Part shown: positions 27,724-35,805 of the stretch, one piece after another
How the letters are laid out: each line of letters opens with the position of its first letter
Numbering within the stretch: position 1 is the stretch's first letter
Assembly (NCBI GenBank): GCA_030656095.1
Contig: JAUSOU010000038.1
Coordinates: forward strand, 1 to 57,168
DNA length: 57,168 bases
Direction: 5' to 3'
Source: Thermovirgaceae bacterium
Lineage (GTDB): Bacteria; Synergistota; Synergistia; Synergistales; Thermovirgaceae
Notes under the pieces: model-generated
What the model saw: only the letters and a program-made list of their open reading frames with translations
Told to the model about the DNA's origin: nothing
The model's database searches: none
Made by a program: the position numbers and the translations under genes

Positions 27724-27995
27724 CTATCGCCGTCCCTGAAGCGCTGTCTTTTTACCTCCAGGACGGGTATGCTGGCGACGAGGGCAACGGAGTTGCCGTC
27801 CCTCTCCAGCTCAAGTTCTATGCCGTCCTCGGATATCACCATATAGTCGCTTATCACACGGATAAGATCCTCCCGGAGCCTCTCCAGCGTTTCGGGGGAT
27901 ATGTCCGCCCTGTCATGGATAAGGACAAGCTGGAGTCTCTTCCTTGCTGACTGTCTGGAGCTTTCACCCTGGAAGAACCTGTTCAGGAAACCCAT
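27720..27995 (-). CDS. minE: Cell division topological specificity factor MinE
   Basis: MinE stimulates the MinD ATPase and gives the Min system its topological specificity. The 91-aa length is typical. An amphipathic N-terminus (MGFLNRFFQG) matches the membrane-targeting sequence, followed by the MinD-interaction segment SARKRLQLVLIHDRADISPE and the C-terminal dimerisation region. ATG start 3 nt after the minD stop. Its presence implies a MinCDE oscillating system and not the MinCDJ/DivIVA type. Confidence 0.94.
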   Translation of the reverse strand: MGFLNRFFQGESSRQSARKRLQLVLIHDRADISPETLERLREDLIRVISDYMVISEDGIELELERDGNSVALVASIPVLEVKRQRFRDGDR

Positions 27996-27998
27996 GGC

Positions 27999-28814
27999 CT
28001 ACCCCCTTCCTCCCTGGCGGCCGAACATTTTCTTCAAGCCTGCCAAGAGGCCCTTTTCGTCAAGTGATCCCGGATCCGGAAGCGGTATATCCCGTCCCAG
28101 GATACGGCCGGCGATGTTCTCAAAAGCTCTGGCCGCAGGAGATGGGGAACCAAGGGTCAAGGGTTCGCCCCTGTTTGTCGAGATTACCACGTTGTCATCC
28201 TCCGGAATAATCCCCAGGATGCTGACCGCCAGGATATCGCTCACGTCGGAGACCCCGAGCATTTTGCCGCTGCGGATCATCGCCGGTCGCACCCTGTTAA
28301 CCACCAGGGCGATGGATTTTTTTTCGCCGGATTCAAGGAGCCCGATAATCCGGTCCGCGTCCCTGACGGATGATACGTCGGGGGTTACGACCACGAGCGC
28401 CTCGTCCGCTCCGGCGGCCGCGTTGCGGAAACCGGATTCGATCCCCGCCGGGCTGTCTATGATGACAAAATCATACTTCCCTCTAAGGGAATCGCAGAGT
28501 TCCTTCATCTGCTTTGAATTTACCGCTTCCTTCGTCCTTGTCTGGGCCGCGGGAAGCAGGAAAAGGTTTTCGATCCGCCTGTCGCGTACAAGTGCCTGCT
28601 GCAGCTTGCATGCCTCCTCGATGACATCCACGACATTGAAGACGATACGGTTCTCAAGCCCCATCACGACATCGAGGTTGCGGAGCCCTATATCCGCGTC
28701 TATTGCAACGACACTGTATCCCTCCGTGGCAAGCCGGGCGGAAAGATTGGCGGTTACCGTGGTCTTCCCGACTCCCCCTTTGCCGGATGTCACTACAATG
28801 ATCCGGGTATCCAT
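27999..28814 (-). CDS. minD: Septum site-determining ATPase MinD
   Basis: MinD is the membrane-cycling ParA-family ATPase that recruits MinC and responds to MinE. Deviant Walker A SGKGGVGKTT (residues 10-19) with the signature lysine, switch I region DADIGLRNLD and Walker B VIIDSPAG. The C-terminal amphipathic helix (GLLAGLKKMFGRQG) is the membrane-targeting sequence. 271 aa, ATG start with GGAGGAAT upstream. A 393-bp repeat-filled gap separates it from minC, which is unusual in a run where most genes touch. Confidence 0.96.
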   Translation of the reverse strand: MDTRIIVVTSGKGGVGKTTVTANLSARLATEGYSVVAIDADIGLRNLDVVMGLENRIVFNVVDVIEEACKLQQALVRDRRIENLFLLPAAQTRTKEAVNSKQMKELCDSLRGKYDFVIIDSPAGIESGFRNAAAGADEALVVVTPDVSSVRDADRIIGLLESGEKKSIALVVNRVRPAMIRSGKMLGVSDVSDILAVSILGIIPEDDNVVISTNRGEPLTLGSPSPAARAFENIAGRILGRDIPLPDPGSLDEKGLLAGLKKMFGRQGGRG

Positions 28815-28982
28815 TCCAGATTCCTCCGTTTCCTCTAATGCGTCTATATATTTGAAACTTGCGGGCCGGAAGCGTCAGGGACTTGCGCCATGTCTTTCCC
28901 TCTCACTTGTAACCTCTACGTAACCATTCTGTTTCCCTTGGGCGGGCTTTGGCCGTCAGTTGCCTCCAGGGTTTTGATCTGA

Positions 28983-29006
28983 CATTTTACGATTCACGAT
29001 TTACGG
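28983..29006. repeat. Heptamer units CGATTCA/CGATTTA in the minC-minD gap
   Basis: A short run of heptamers (TTTACGATTCACGATTTACGG) belongs to the same family as the arrays near sua5 and at the right window edge. Further CGAGTCA/CGAGTTA units sit between the hairpin repeats at 29139-29152. Confidence 0.65.
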
Positions 29007-29024
29007 CCTTTCCCAGTTACAAGA

Positions 29025-29047
29025 TCCCAGCCCTGGCGGGACTGGGA
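29025..29047. repeat. Hairpin related to the 41-bp repeats
   Basis: TCCCAG-CCC pairs with GGG-A-CTGGGA around a TGGC loop. The architecture (outer stem, single bulged A in the 3' arm, inner stem) is the same as in the two 41-bp repeats to its right, though the bases differ. Confidence 0.5.
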
Positions 29048-29078
29048 CAGAGTGTCCGACGCTCTTTTCGGGTAGGCC

Positions 29079-29119
29079 TACAAAGTGCCCGCCGTATTTC
29101 GGCAGGGTACGAGTCACGG
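29079..29119. repeat. 41-bp hairpin repeat, copy 1 (minC-minD gap)
   Basis: The copy starts TACAAAGTGCCCG and ends CAGGGTACGAGTCACGG. The stem GTGCCC-GCCG/CGGC-A-GGGTAC (29085-29110) has ten pairs, one bulged A and a TATTT loop. The flanks are identical to copy 2, 72 bp downstream, while the 11-nt centre differs. Confidence 0.7.
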
Positions 29120-29150
29120 CTCCAGTTTTTGTGGTTTCCGAGTCACGAGT

Positions 29151-29191
29151 TACAAAGTGCCCGGCGTTCTTTGCCAGGGTACGAGTCACGG
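29151..29191. repeat. 41-bp hairpin repeat, copy 2 (minC-minD gap)
   Basis: This has the same 13-bp left and 17-bp right flanks as copy 1. Its central stem is GGCG/TGCC around a TTCTT loop (29157-29182). The changed bases in the two arms are compensatory (C-G becomes G-C), so pairing is kept though sequence is not. The copy ends 17 bp from the minC stop. Confidence 0.7.
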
Positions 29192-29207
29192 TTTTGCCAT
29201 TCGCCAT

Positions 29208-29903
29208 TCACACCCCTTTATCTCTTATCTCCCTGACAACAATGGATCCGCCTCTCACCCTCATGCTGACGGGTTTGCCCCACCACGAGCAGGTTTCATC
29301 GATATAGCTTATCTTGCCGCCGATGCGGACCTGGCTGGCCTCAAACTGCCCGGCAACAATAAAGACGTCGTCCTCCCGGTCAAGCCCCGCATGTGCGAGC
29401 CCCCGTAGACGTCCCAGAACAACCACCGATCCCCCGGCGATCATCTCGGCGCCGTCGTTGACGTTTCCAAGGACAATTATGTCTCCGCCGTGTTCGATCT
29501 TTCGACCGGACCTGAGTGATTCCTCGACCAGCCGGCTGCGCGGAACCTCTTCGGGCACTCCGCGGCATGGTTTCCCCCGCTCAACTGGAGAGTTGATCGA
29601 AAAACCCGCGCGCTTCATCCACGAGACCGCTTCGGGGTCCTCCGCCGTCCAGGCGATGACTTCAGCCTCCGCGGGAGAAATAATCTCATCGATGACTGAA
29701 ATGATATCACTCCTGGACCAGCCCTCTCCCCTGAGGTCGACGATTAACCCGGCTCCCTTCATTAACGCCCCGGCCCTGGACAGAAGATCTTTCGCCCCGG
29801 AGGCCATCTTGACGCCCCGAAACCGCGAAGGGACAAGAAGCCGCAAATTTCCTCCCTCTCCCCTTAATTCCAGTTCTTCCCTTCGTCTGCCGGCGGCCGT
29901 CAC
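29208..29903 (-). CDS. minC: Septum site-determining protein MinC
   Basis: MinC inhibits FtsZ ring assembly away from midcell. The C-terminal beta-helix domain is clear: LRSGRKIEHGGDIIVLGNVNDGAEMIAGGSVVVLGRLRGLAHAG, then IVAGQFEASQVRIGGKI. The N-terminal ~110 residues, the FtsZ-inhibiting domain, are divergent but have the expected size; total 231 aa. GTG start overlapping the mrdA stop. minD follows only after a 393-bp repeat gap, so minC may be expressed with mrdA and uncoupled from minDE. Confidence 0.92.
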   Translation of the reverse strand: MTAAGRRREELELRGEGGNLRLLVPSRFRGVKMASGAKDLLSRAGALMKGAGLIVDLRGEGWSRSDIISVIDEIISPAEAEVIAWTAEDPEAVSWMKRAGFSINSPVERGKPCRGVPEEVPRSRLVEESLRSGRKIEHGGDIIVLGNVNDGAEMIAGGSVVVLGRLRGLAHAGLDREDDVFIVAGQFEASQVRIGGKISYIDETCSWWGKPVSMRVRGGSIVVREIRDKGV

Positions 29904-31648
29904 TACCTGGAACCTCCCTCTTTTTCGAGCCTGTAAAGATAACCCAGGAGCTCCCCTACTATGGGGCCCGCGACTGAGCTCCCGGCCTTTCCGGCCTCAA
30001 CGAGGGCGACCGCAACGTACCTCGGATTCTCGACCGGGGCGTATCCCACGAACCAGGCATGGTCCTCTCCGTGCGGGTTTTGGGCCGTTCCTGTCTTGCC
30101 CGCCACGGAGACCCCGTACTGCCCCGCCCTGCGGCCCGTCCCGCGAAGAACTACCTCCTCTATCCCCTCCCGGACTATGGACAGCGGCCCTTCCGGAAGC
30201 TTCATGGAGGTGGTCACCGTTGCCCTCTTGAGCAAATGGGGGGTAACGAGTTTGCCGCCGTTGGCGATCGCCGCGTAGATCCTGGCGAGCTGTATGGGAG
30301 TAAGGAGCAGGTAGCCCTGCCCTATGGAGTAGTTGGCGGTATCTCCAGGGTACCACCTCTCGCGGAAGCGCTCCATCTTCCACGCGGGCCCCGCGATGTT
30401 CCCCTTCGCCTCTCCCGGGAGGTCGATCCCCGTGGGCACTCCCACACCGAAAACGGCGCCCCATTTGACGAGATCGTCTATCCCGGCTTTAAGGCCGGTC
30501 TGGTAGAAGAAGACGTCGCAGGAGTCACGCAGGCCGGTTACAACGTTCTCGGTACCGTGACCCACGTCGCGTTTCCAGCATCTGAAGAACCTGTTGCCAA
30601 CTCTCAGCCCCCCGGTGCAGGTGAAAGTCGTTCTCCTGGTTATCGCCCCCTCCGCAAGGGCAGCAAAAGCGGGAACAACCTTGAATGTCGAAGCCGGGGG
30701 ATACGTCCCTGCAATGACCCGGTTGAGCATGGGCCTTACAGGGTCTCTGACCAGTTTGTTCCATTCCTTTGAGGAGACTCCCCAGGCGAGCGGGTTGGCA
30801 TCAAATCCCGGAGAGGAGAGGAGAACCTTCACGTTGCCGTTCTCGACGTCCATCGCGAAGACAGCCCCGGTTCTCCCGGCCATCAGTTCCAGTGCGAGTT
30901 TCTGTGCTCCAAGATCCAGGGCAAGATGGAGATCCTCCCCCTGCTTCGGTTCGTGGAAATCAACCCGCTTGATCTTGCGCCCTTTGGCGTCTACCTCAAG
31001 GGCCTCCTGGCCGGGTATGCCTCTCAAGGTTTTTTCGTAGAACTCCTCCACGCCGCTCTTTCCGACAAAATCACCGCCCCGGTAGTCCTCTTTCGAGTAC
31101 TTTTCAAGTTCCTGGCGTGTGATCTCGCCAACGTATCCCAGGACATGGGCCACGAGGGGACCGGCGGGATAGACCCTTCTCCAGACCGGGACCGGAAAGA
31201 GCTGACGGGGAAACCCGGCATCGCTCACCAGCGATGACATCTGGGCAAGGGTGAGATTCGGCAGGAGGGTTACAGCCCTGTAGGGGACATTAAAGTCCTT
31301 TTCCACCCTTGCTACTATCTGCTCCTCATCGAGGGGGATCCCTTTCCCGTTGAGAAAAAGCGTGATCTCCCTGGCCGTATCGGGATTCTGGAGATCCAGC
31401 GGGTATACCATCAGGTCGAAGGTCTGGGAGTTGGTCGCAAGGACCGCTCCGTTGGCATCAAGGATCCTTCCCCTCGCGGGCGGCATCCTTATAAGCCTCA
31501 GCCTGTTGCAGGCAGCAAGGTTGACATACATGTCCGACTGAAGGACCTGCAGTCGGAAGATCGCAATACCAAGGATCAGCAGGGAAATCATCATGATGCC
31601 CCTCCACAGGTTCAGTCGTGCCGTGGAGGATATTCTATCGCTTGACAT
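29903..31648 (-). CDS. mrdA: Penicillin-binding protein 2 (elongation transpeptidase)
   Basis: The transpeptidase partner of RodA in lateral wall synthesis. A single N-terminal membrane anchor (MMISLLILGIAIFRLQVL), a PBP dimerisation domain with PARGRILDANGAVLA, then the transpeptidase domain: SxxK as PPASTFK, SCD in the SxN position (the S-x-D form usual in PBP2), and KTGT in AGKTGTAQ. The preferred ATG at 31648 gives 581 aa; the track's TTG adds ten residues. It overlaps the mreD 3' end by 14 nt. Confidence 0.95.
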   Translation of the reverse strand: MSSDRISSTARLNLWRGIMMISLLILGIAIFRLQVLQSDMYVNLAACNRLRLIRMPPARGRILDANGAVLATNSQTFDLMVYPLDLQNPDTAREITLFLNGKGIPLDEEQIVARVEKDFNVPYRAVTLLPNLTLAQMSSLVSDAGFPRQLFPVPVWRRVYPAGPLVAHVLGYVGEITRQELEKYSKEDYRGGDFVGKSGVEEFYEKTLRGIPGQEALEVDAKGRKIKRVDFHEPKQGEDLHLALDLGAQKLALELMAGRTGAVFAMDVENGNVKVLLSSPGFDANPLAWGVSSKEWNKLVRDPVRPMLNRVIAGTYPPASTFKVVPAFAALAEGAITRRTTFTCTGGLRVGNRFFRCWKRDVGHGTENVVTGLRDSCDVFFYQTGLKAGIDDLVKWGAVFGVGVPTGIDLPGEAKGNIAGPAWKMERFRERWYPGDTANYSIGQGYLLLTPIQLARIYAAIANGGKLVTPHLLKRATVTTSMKLPEGPLSIVREGIEEVVLRGTGRRAGQYGVSVAGKTGTAQNPHGEDHAWFVGYAPVENPRYVAVALVEAGKAGSSVAGPIVGELLGYLYRLEKEGGSR

Positions 31649-32102
31649 CTGGCCCCGCCGATCTCGCCGAGACGACAAGGACGGCTATGAGCAGCAGCGG
31701 CACCGCCGCAACCTGCTGGACGGCAAAGACGCCGAAAAGGGCGCTCCTGCCGTCACCCCATGCCATGAACCTCGCGAAACCGGTTAACAGATGGCCGCAG
31801 AGGGCCAGGACCCAAAAAAGCCTTGGAGTTCTTCCCGAATCGGGGATGTGGTTCCATATCAGGGCGCAGGCAGCGGCGGCAACGGCGTATGCGGTCGCCG
31901 TGAGTCCCGGAAGCGCCGTCCAGCGAAAATCCCAGAGGAGCCCGCCCAAAAAGGCGGGCCATACGATCGCCGGGACATCCCGACTCACAACTGCGAGCCT
32001 GAAGACCAGAAAGAGAAAAAATAAATCGGGGACAAGAAACCGCCCAGAAAACATCACCTGAAGGAGATCCTGCAGATACCAGACAGCGGCAAGGGAGATC
32101 AT
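31635..32102 (-). CDS. mreD: Rod shape-determining protein MreD
   Basis: A small integral membrane component of the elongasome. 155 aa with about five transmembrane segments (for example FLVPDLFFLFLVFRL and AFLGGLLWDF). The sequence is poorly conserved, as is normal for MreD; the assignment rests on topology, length and position between mreC (one-nucleotide gap) and mrdA. Confidence 0.85.
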   Translation of the reverse strand: MISLAAVWYLQDLLQVMFSGRFLVPDLFFLFLVFRLAVVSRDVPAIVWPAFLGGLLWDFRWTALPGLTATAYAVAAAACALIWNHIPDSGRTPRLFWVLALCGHLLTGFARFMAWGDGRSALFGVFAVQQVAAVPLLLIAVLVVSARSAGPDVKR

Positions 32103-32103
32103 T

Positions 32104-32880
32104 TCACCGGGGCCCTCCCCCCGTAAGAATGAAAAGAGAGTACATGGTGGAAAAATCAGCTCCCGGGATGACCCGATATACCCGAAAGCCCCCCTCCGTC
32201 CTCGGATCCGTCGAGGAGATGGCCCCGACCGGGAGACCGGGCGGAAGAAGGTCGCTCGCCAGGGCCGTGCTGAGGCTCATCCCGTCCCTGAGTTCCTTCT
32301 CCTCCGGAATGTAGAGGACGTGTACCCTTCCACTGCCGTCGCCTGCCAGAACGCCCAGGTCCCGGGTCTCGTCCACCACGACCGGGACAAGAAGGGTCGG
32401 CGATGTGAGGAGTTCAACCCAGGAGTGGTTCGAAAAAACCCTTGAAACCCTGCCCGCAAGAAAACCGTCCTGAAGGGCAGGCATCCCCTCCTGCACCCCG
32501 TCGGAGGAGCCCTTGTCGATCCTGACTTCCTTCCACCAGAAGGCCGGAGGGCGAACATCGACCCGCGATGCCGTCAGACCTGAGCGGTCCGGAACAAGCA
32601 GATCCGGCCTGGCCTGCAGAGTGGAGCGAAGCCGGACGTTCTCTAACTCCATCTCCTTCAGTCTCTCCCCAAGGTCCCTCATCCCGCTGACCCAGAAAAC
32701 ACCCTCCGCGGCGAGATAGCGAACAAGGATCGCCGGGCGTTCAGGCCAATCCAGAATTACCGCGGTGTATTCCACGGCTTTTTCCGCAACGGGAGATCCG
32801 GGTGAAACCGCAAGAAAAAGAAGCCCTACTGTCGTTGCAGCAAGGCCGTGCAGCCATGCGGAGGTAATCCTTTTAAGCAC
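32104..32880 (-). CDS. mreC: Rod shape-determining protein MreC
   Basis: Extracytoplasmic elongasome scaffold that activates PBP2-RodA. 258 aa with one N-terminal membrane segment (LAATTVGLLFLAV), a coiled-coil stretch (LGERLKEMELENVRLRSTLQ) and a beta-rich domain with IDKGSSDGVQEGMPALQDGFLAGRVSRV, the MreC core motif. GTG start 60 nt after mreB. Confidence 0.93.
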   Translation of the reverse strand: MLKRITSAWLHGLAATTVGLLFLAVSPGSPVAEKAVEYTAVILDWPERPAILVRYLAAEGVFWVSGMRDLGERLKEMELENVRLRSTLQARPDLLVPDRSGLTASRVDVRPPAFWWKEVRIDKGSSDGVQEGMPALQDGFLAGRVSRVFSNHSWVELLTSPTLLVPVVVDETRDLGVLAGDGSGRVHVLYIPEEKELRDGMSLSTALASDLLPPGLPVGAISSTDPRTEGGFRVYRVIPGADFSTMYSLFILTGGGPR

Positions 32881-32940
32881 TTAGACACCTCTGCTTCCGT
32901 AGGGTTTGGTGCTGATCGTCATTTTACCGCCGGATCCTTC

Positions 32941-33996
32941 TCAGCGGACCCCATGTCCCGATGAAACAAGAACTTTTTTCATTGAATCGAACTGTTCCAG
33001 CAGCTTTCCAAGGCCTTCGGCGACAGAAAACAGGGGCCGCTCCGCACGCAGGACGGGCGCGTTGAGGTCTACGGAGAGTCTCCGGTCCAGCCCTTCGAGA
33101 AGGGAGGCCCCGCCTGTGAGCACGAGCCCCTGGTCCGCTATATCCCTCGCGAGTTCCGGAGGGGTGCGCTCAAGTGTTTCCCGGACCATCTCGACGATCT
33201 GCGCGATCACCGGATTGAGGGCCTCCCTTATCTCCTCGCTGGAGATCCTTATCGCCCTCGGAAGCCCATCCTTGAGATTGCGTCCCCTGACCTCGATCTC
33301 CTTCTCCGTCGTCATCGGAGCGGCCGACCCGATCGTGTTCTTGACCTCCTCGGCCGTCGCGGCGCCTATGGAGAGAGTGTACTTCTGGCGCATCATGCTG
33401 ATGATCGCGCTGTCCATCTCGTCTCCGGCTACCCTGAGGGAGTTGCTGACCACAACACCGTTGAGGGAAAGGACAGCTATCTCGCTGGTTCCTCCCCCTA
33501 TATCGAGGATCATGTTCCCGCGGGGTTCGTCGATCGGAAGACCGACACCGATAGCCGCCGCGACAGGCTCCTCAACGACATAGGCCTCTCTCGCCCCGCC
33601 GTCCAGTGTGGCGTCGATGAACGCCTTGCGCTCGACCTCAGTTACCTCGACCGGTGCACAGACCACCACACGGGGGTGTCCGAACGGGCGGAAACCGCCA
33701 TTGGCCTTCTCGAGAAAGTGCCTGATAAGAGCCCCGGTCATGTCAAAATCCGCTATGACACCGTTGAGCAGGGGTCTGACGGTCTCGACTCCGACAGGGG
33801 TCTTGCCGGCCATGGCCTTCGCCTCGGTCCCGTAGGCGATGATCTCCCTGGAAGATCGCCTCGTGGGTTTCCGGTAAGCTATTACCGATGGTTCATTGAT
33901 GACGATTCCCTTTCCCTTGACATACACAACGATGTTCGCGGTACCAAGATCCATTCCTATATCCTTGCCGAAAAATCCGGAGATCGAACCAAACAC
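32941..33996 (-). CDS. mreB: Rod shape-determining actin MreB
   Basis: Cytoskeletal ATPase guiding lateral wall synthesis. 351 aa with actin-fold motifs: phosphate-1 IGMDLGTANIVVYV, connect-1 region, phosphate-2 MILDIGGGTSEIAVLSL and adenosine motif LVLTGGASLLEGLD. An amphipathic N-terminus (MFGSISGFFGKD) may contact the membrane. GTG start with GGTGAGG upstream, 17 nt after the radC stop. It heads the mreBCD-mrdA-minCDE-rodA block. Confidence 0.97.
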   Translation of the reverse strand: MFGSISGFFGKDIGMDLGTANIVVYVKGKGIVINEPSVIAYRKPTRRSSREIIAYGTEAKAMAGKTPVGVETVRPLLNGVIADFDMTGALIRHFLEKANGGFRPFGHPRVVVCAPVEVTEVERKAFIDATLDGGAREAYVVEEPVAAAIGVGLPIDEPRGNMILDIGGGTSEIAVLSLNGVVVSNSLRVAGDEMDSAIISMMRQKYTLSIGAATAEEVKNTIGSAAPMTTEKEIEVRGRNLKDGLPRAIRISSEEIREALNPVIAQIVEMVRETLERTPPELARDIADQGLVLTGGASLLEGLDRRLSVDLNAPVLRAERPLFSVAEGLGKLLEQFDSMKKVLVSSGHGVR

Positions 33997-34013
33997 CTAC
34001 ACCTCACCAACTT

Positions 34014-34709
34014 TCAGGAGATCCCGCCGCGGTCTGGCGCATTCGGTCTGACCTCCGAAAAAACTCCGCCCGCGGCGATGTAATGACCCAGAAAATCAAT
34101 ACCCAGAGCCTCCAGTTTGCGCTCTACGTGAGCCGTCAGAAGCCTGTCCTCGACGCTCGCGTTCACGCTGCCGTCAGGATGATTATGAAGCAAAAGGACT
34201 CCGCTTGCATCAAGACGTATCGCCTTTCGAAGAAGGAACTTCATGTCCAGAACCGCCCCGTCCAGCCCCCCCCAGGATATCTTCTCATCCATTATCACCC
34301 TGTTGCGGCTGTCGGCGAAGACCGCGACAATGAATTCCCTCGACTCAGCGGCCAGCGTCACGCTCCAGCGGGCCATGCAGGAGCGGGGCGTCTCGCCCTT
34401 TTCGCTCTCCTCTGCTGCCTTTTCCCCGCCATGGAGCCTTTTGGCCAGTTCCAGGGCTGCGACCAGAGAGGCCGCCTTTGCCTTCCCGAGCCCCCCGATC
34501 TTCAAAAATTCATGGAAGGAGGTTCTCGCAAGCCCCTGGAGGCTTCCGAATTCCTTCAACAGATACGAGGCGGCCTCCAGAACGTTCCGTTCCCTGTCAC
34601 CGGTCCTCAGGAGTATCGCCAGAAGTTCGGCGAGTGAAAGGGCTTGAGGCCCGAAATTCTCAAGTCTCTCCCTGGGGAGTTCCGCGACAGGGACCAGCAG
34701 GAGGCTCAA
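34014..34709 (-). CDS. radC: RadC-family JAMM-domain protein
   Basis: A 231-aa RadC-like protein. An N-terminal helix-hairpin-helix region (LLKEFGSLQGLARTSFHEFLKIGGLGKAKAASLVAALEL) precedes a JAB1/MPN domain with metal motif HNHPDGSVNASVED and an upstream glutamate. The historical link to recombinational repair is doubtful and the biochemical role is unclear. TTG start overlaps the preceding stop (TTGA) with GGGAGG five bases upstream. radC just before mreB is a well-known arrangement in many phyla. Confidence 0.92.
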   Translation of the reverse strand: MSLLLVPVAELPRERLENFGPQALSLAELLAILLRTGDRERNVLEAASYLLKEFGSLQGLARTSFHEFLKIGGLGKAKAASLVAALELAKRLHGGEKAAEESEKGETPRSCMARWSVTLAAESREFIVAVFADSRNRVIMDEKISWGGLDGAVLDMKFLLRKAIRLDASGVLLLHNHPDGSVNASVEDRLLTAHVERKLEALGIDFLGHYIAAGGVFSEVRPNAPDRGGIS

Positions 34710-35347
34710 GATATCCTCCCGGGCCAGAATGGATTGCCTCTGCGCTCTTCGCCTATTGTGGTGCCGGGCCCGTGCCCCGGAAAGACCTTCATGCTGTCGG
34801 GAAAAGATCCCAATTTTCCCAGTGAAGCCAGAAGCACCCTTTCATCTCCCCCGGGAAGATCGCTCCTTCCCACGCTTCCCGCAAAAAGAGTGTCCCCCGA
34901 AAGCAGTATCGGAGATTCACCGGCCTCTTCTACCAGGAAACAGGAGCTCCCTCTTGTGTGCCCCGGAGTATGGATGGCCCTTATTGAAAGATTCCCCGCG
35001 GAAAAATCGTCTCCGTCCTTAAAAAAAGCCTCGGCTGGGGCTATTGCGAGCCTCTCTCCGACGAAGGCGGAGAGGTTCGACTCCGGAACGGAGAGCATGG
35101 AGGCATCATCCTCGTGGACAAGAACCCCCCTGCCCGCCTTCACTCGCAGCTTATCGAGGCCCGCGATGTGGTCGGCGTGGCCGTGTGTCAGGAAAATGTA
35201 CTCAAGCCTTATGCGCTTTTCCTCAATTGCCGCAATGACCTCCGCCGGATCTCCGCCCGGGTCGACGAAGAAACCGGCACCTGAGCCGTCGTAAACCAGG
35301 TATCCGTTCGTCCATAATGCACCGAGGGCAAACCTCTGAAGTTTCAT
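34706..35347 (-). CDS. MBL-fold (glyoxalase II-like) metallohydrolase
   Basis: A 213-aa metallo-beta-lactamase fold hydrolase. Binuclear metal ligands: THGHADH, HTPGHT, SGDTLFAGSVGRSD and FPGHGP. This small form, found after dtd in many bacteria, is often annotated as hydroxyacylglutathione hydrolase, but it lacks the C-terminal glutathione-binding domain of true glyoxalase II, so the substrate is open. ATG overlapping the dtd stop (ATGA). Confidence 0.88.
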   Translation of the reverse strand: MKLQRFALGALWTNGYLVYDGSGAGFFVDPGGDPAEVIAAIEEKRIRLEYIFLTHGHADHIAGLDKLRVKAGRGVLVHEDDASMLSVPESNLSAFVGERLAIAPAEAFFKDGDDFSAGNLSIRAIHTPGHTRGSSCFLVEEAGESPILLSGDTLFAGSVGRSDLPGGDERVLLASLGKLGSFPDSMKVFPGHGPGTTIGEERRGNPFWPGRIS

Positions 35348-35796
35348 GACCGGCCTCCATCCGTATCGATGACAAGTGTGACGGGGCCGTCGTTGCAGAG
35401 TTCCACCTGCATGAAGGCCTGGAATATTCCGCTTTCTACCTTAACACCAAGGCCGGAAGAAACCTCTATGAATCGTTCATAGATCACTTTCGCCTTTTCG
35501 GGCCCGCAGGCACCGGCAAAGGAGGGGCGCCTCCCCTTGCGGCAGTCGCCGTAAAGAGTGAACTGGGAGACCACCAGCATTCCCCCACCCTCATCCATCA
35601 GCGAAAGGTTCATCTTTCCGCGGCTGTCCTCGAATATCCTCAGGTTCGCGATCTTTTCCGCCATCCACCGGACTTCATCTTCCCCGTCTTCCGGCGCGAC
35701 TCCGAGAAAAACGCACAAACCCTTTTCTATCTCGCCGGTGACGCTTCCATCAACCAGGACCCTGGCCCTGGTAACCCTCTGCACTACTGCCCTCAC
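35344..35796 (-). CDS. dtd: D-aminoacyl-tRNA deacylase
   Basis: Dtd hydrolyses D-aminoacyl-tRNAs to prevent D-amino-acid entry into translation. The 150-aa protein begins MRAVVQRVTRARVLVDG and carries the SQFTLYGDCRKGRRPSF substrate-pocket motif. The cross-subunit Gly-Pro motif is in NDGPVT. GTG start, 9 nt after rel. The rel-dtd-MBL order is the one found in Firmicutes. Confidence 0.95.
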   Translation of the reverse strand: MRAVVQRVTRARVLVDGSVTGEIEKGLCVFLGVAPEDGEDEVRWMAEKIANLRIFEDSRGKMNLSLMDEGGGMLVVSQFTLYGDCRKGRRPSFAGACGPEKAKVIYERFIEVSSGLGVKVESGIFQAFMQVELCNDGPVTLVIDTDGGRS

Positions 35797-35805
35797 CTGG
35801 TCTCT

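Noticed and set aside
29079-29191. CRISPR-like pair of direct repeats
   Set aside because: Only two copies, the repeats carry variable centres, the spacer is itself repetitive, and no cas gene is present.
29001-29207. 68-aa minus-strand ORF in the minC-minD gap, with a repeated VTRTL...GHFV peptide
   Set aside because: The peptide repeat is only the translation of the two 41-bp hairpin repeats; compensatory changes preserve pairing instead of protein sequence.
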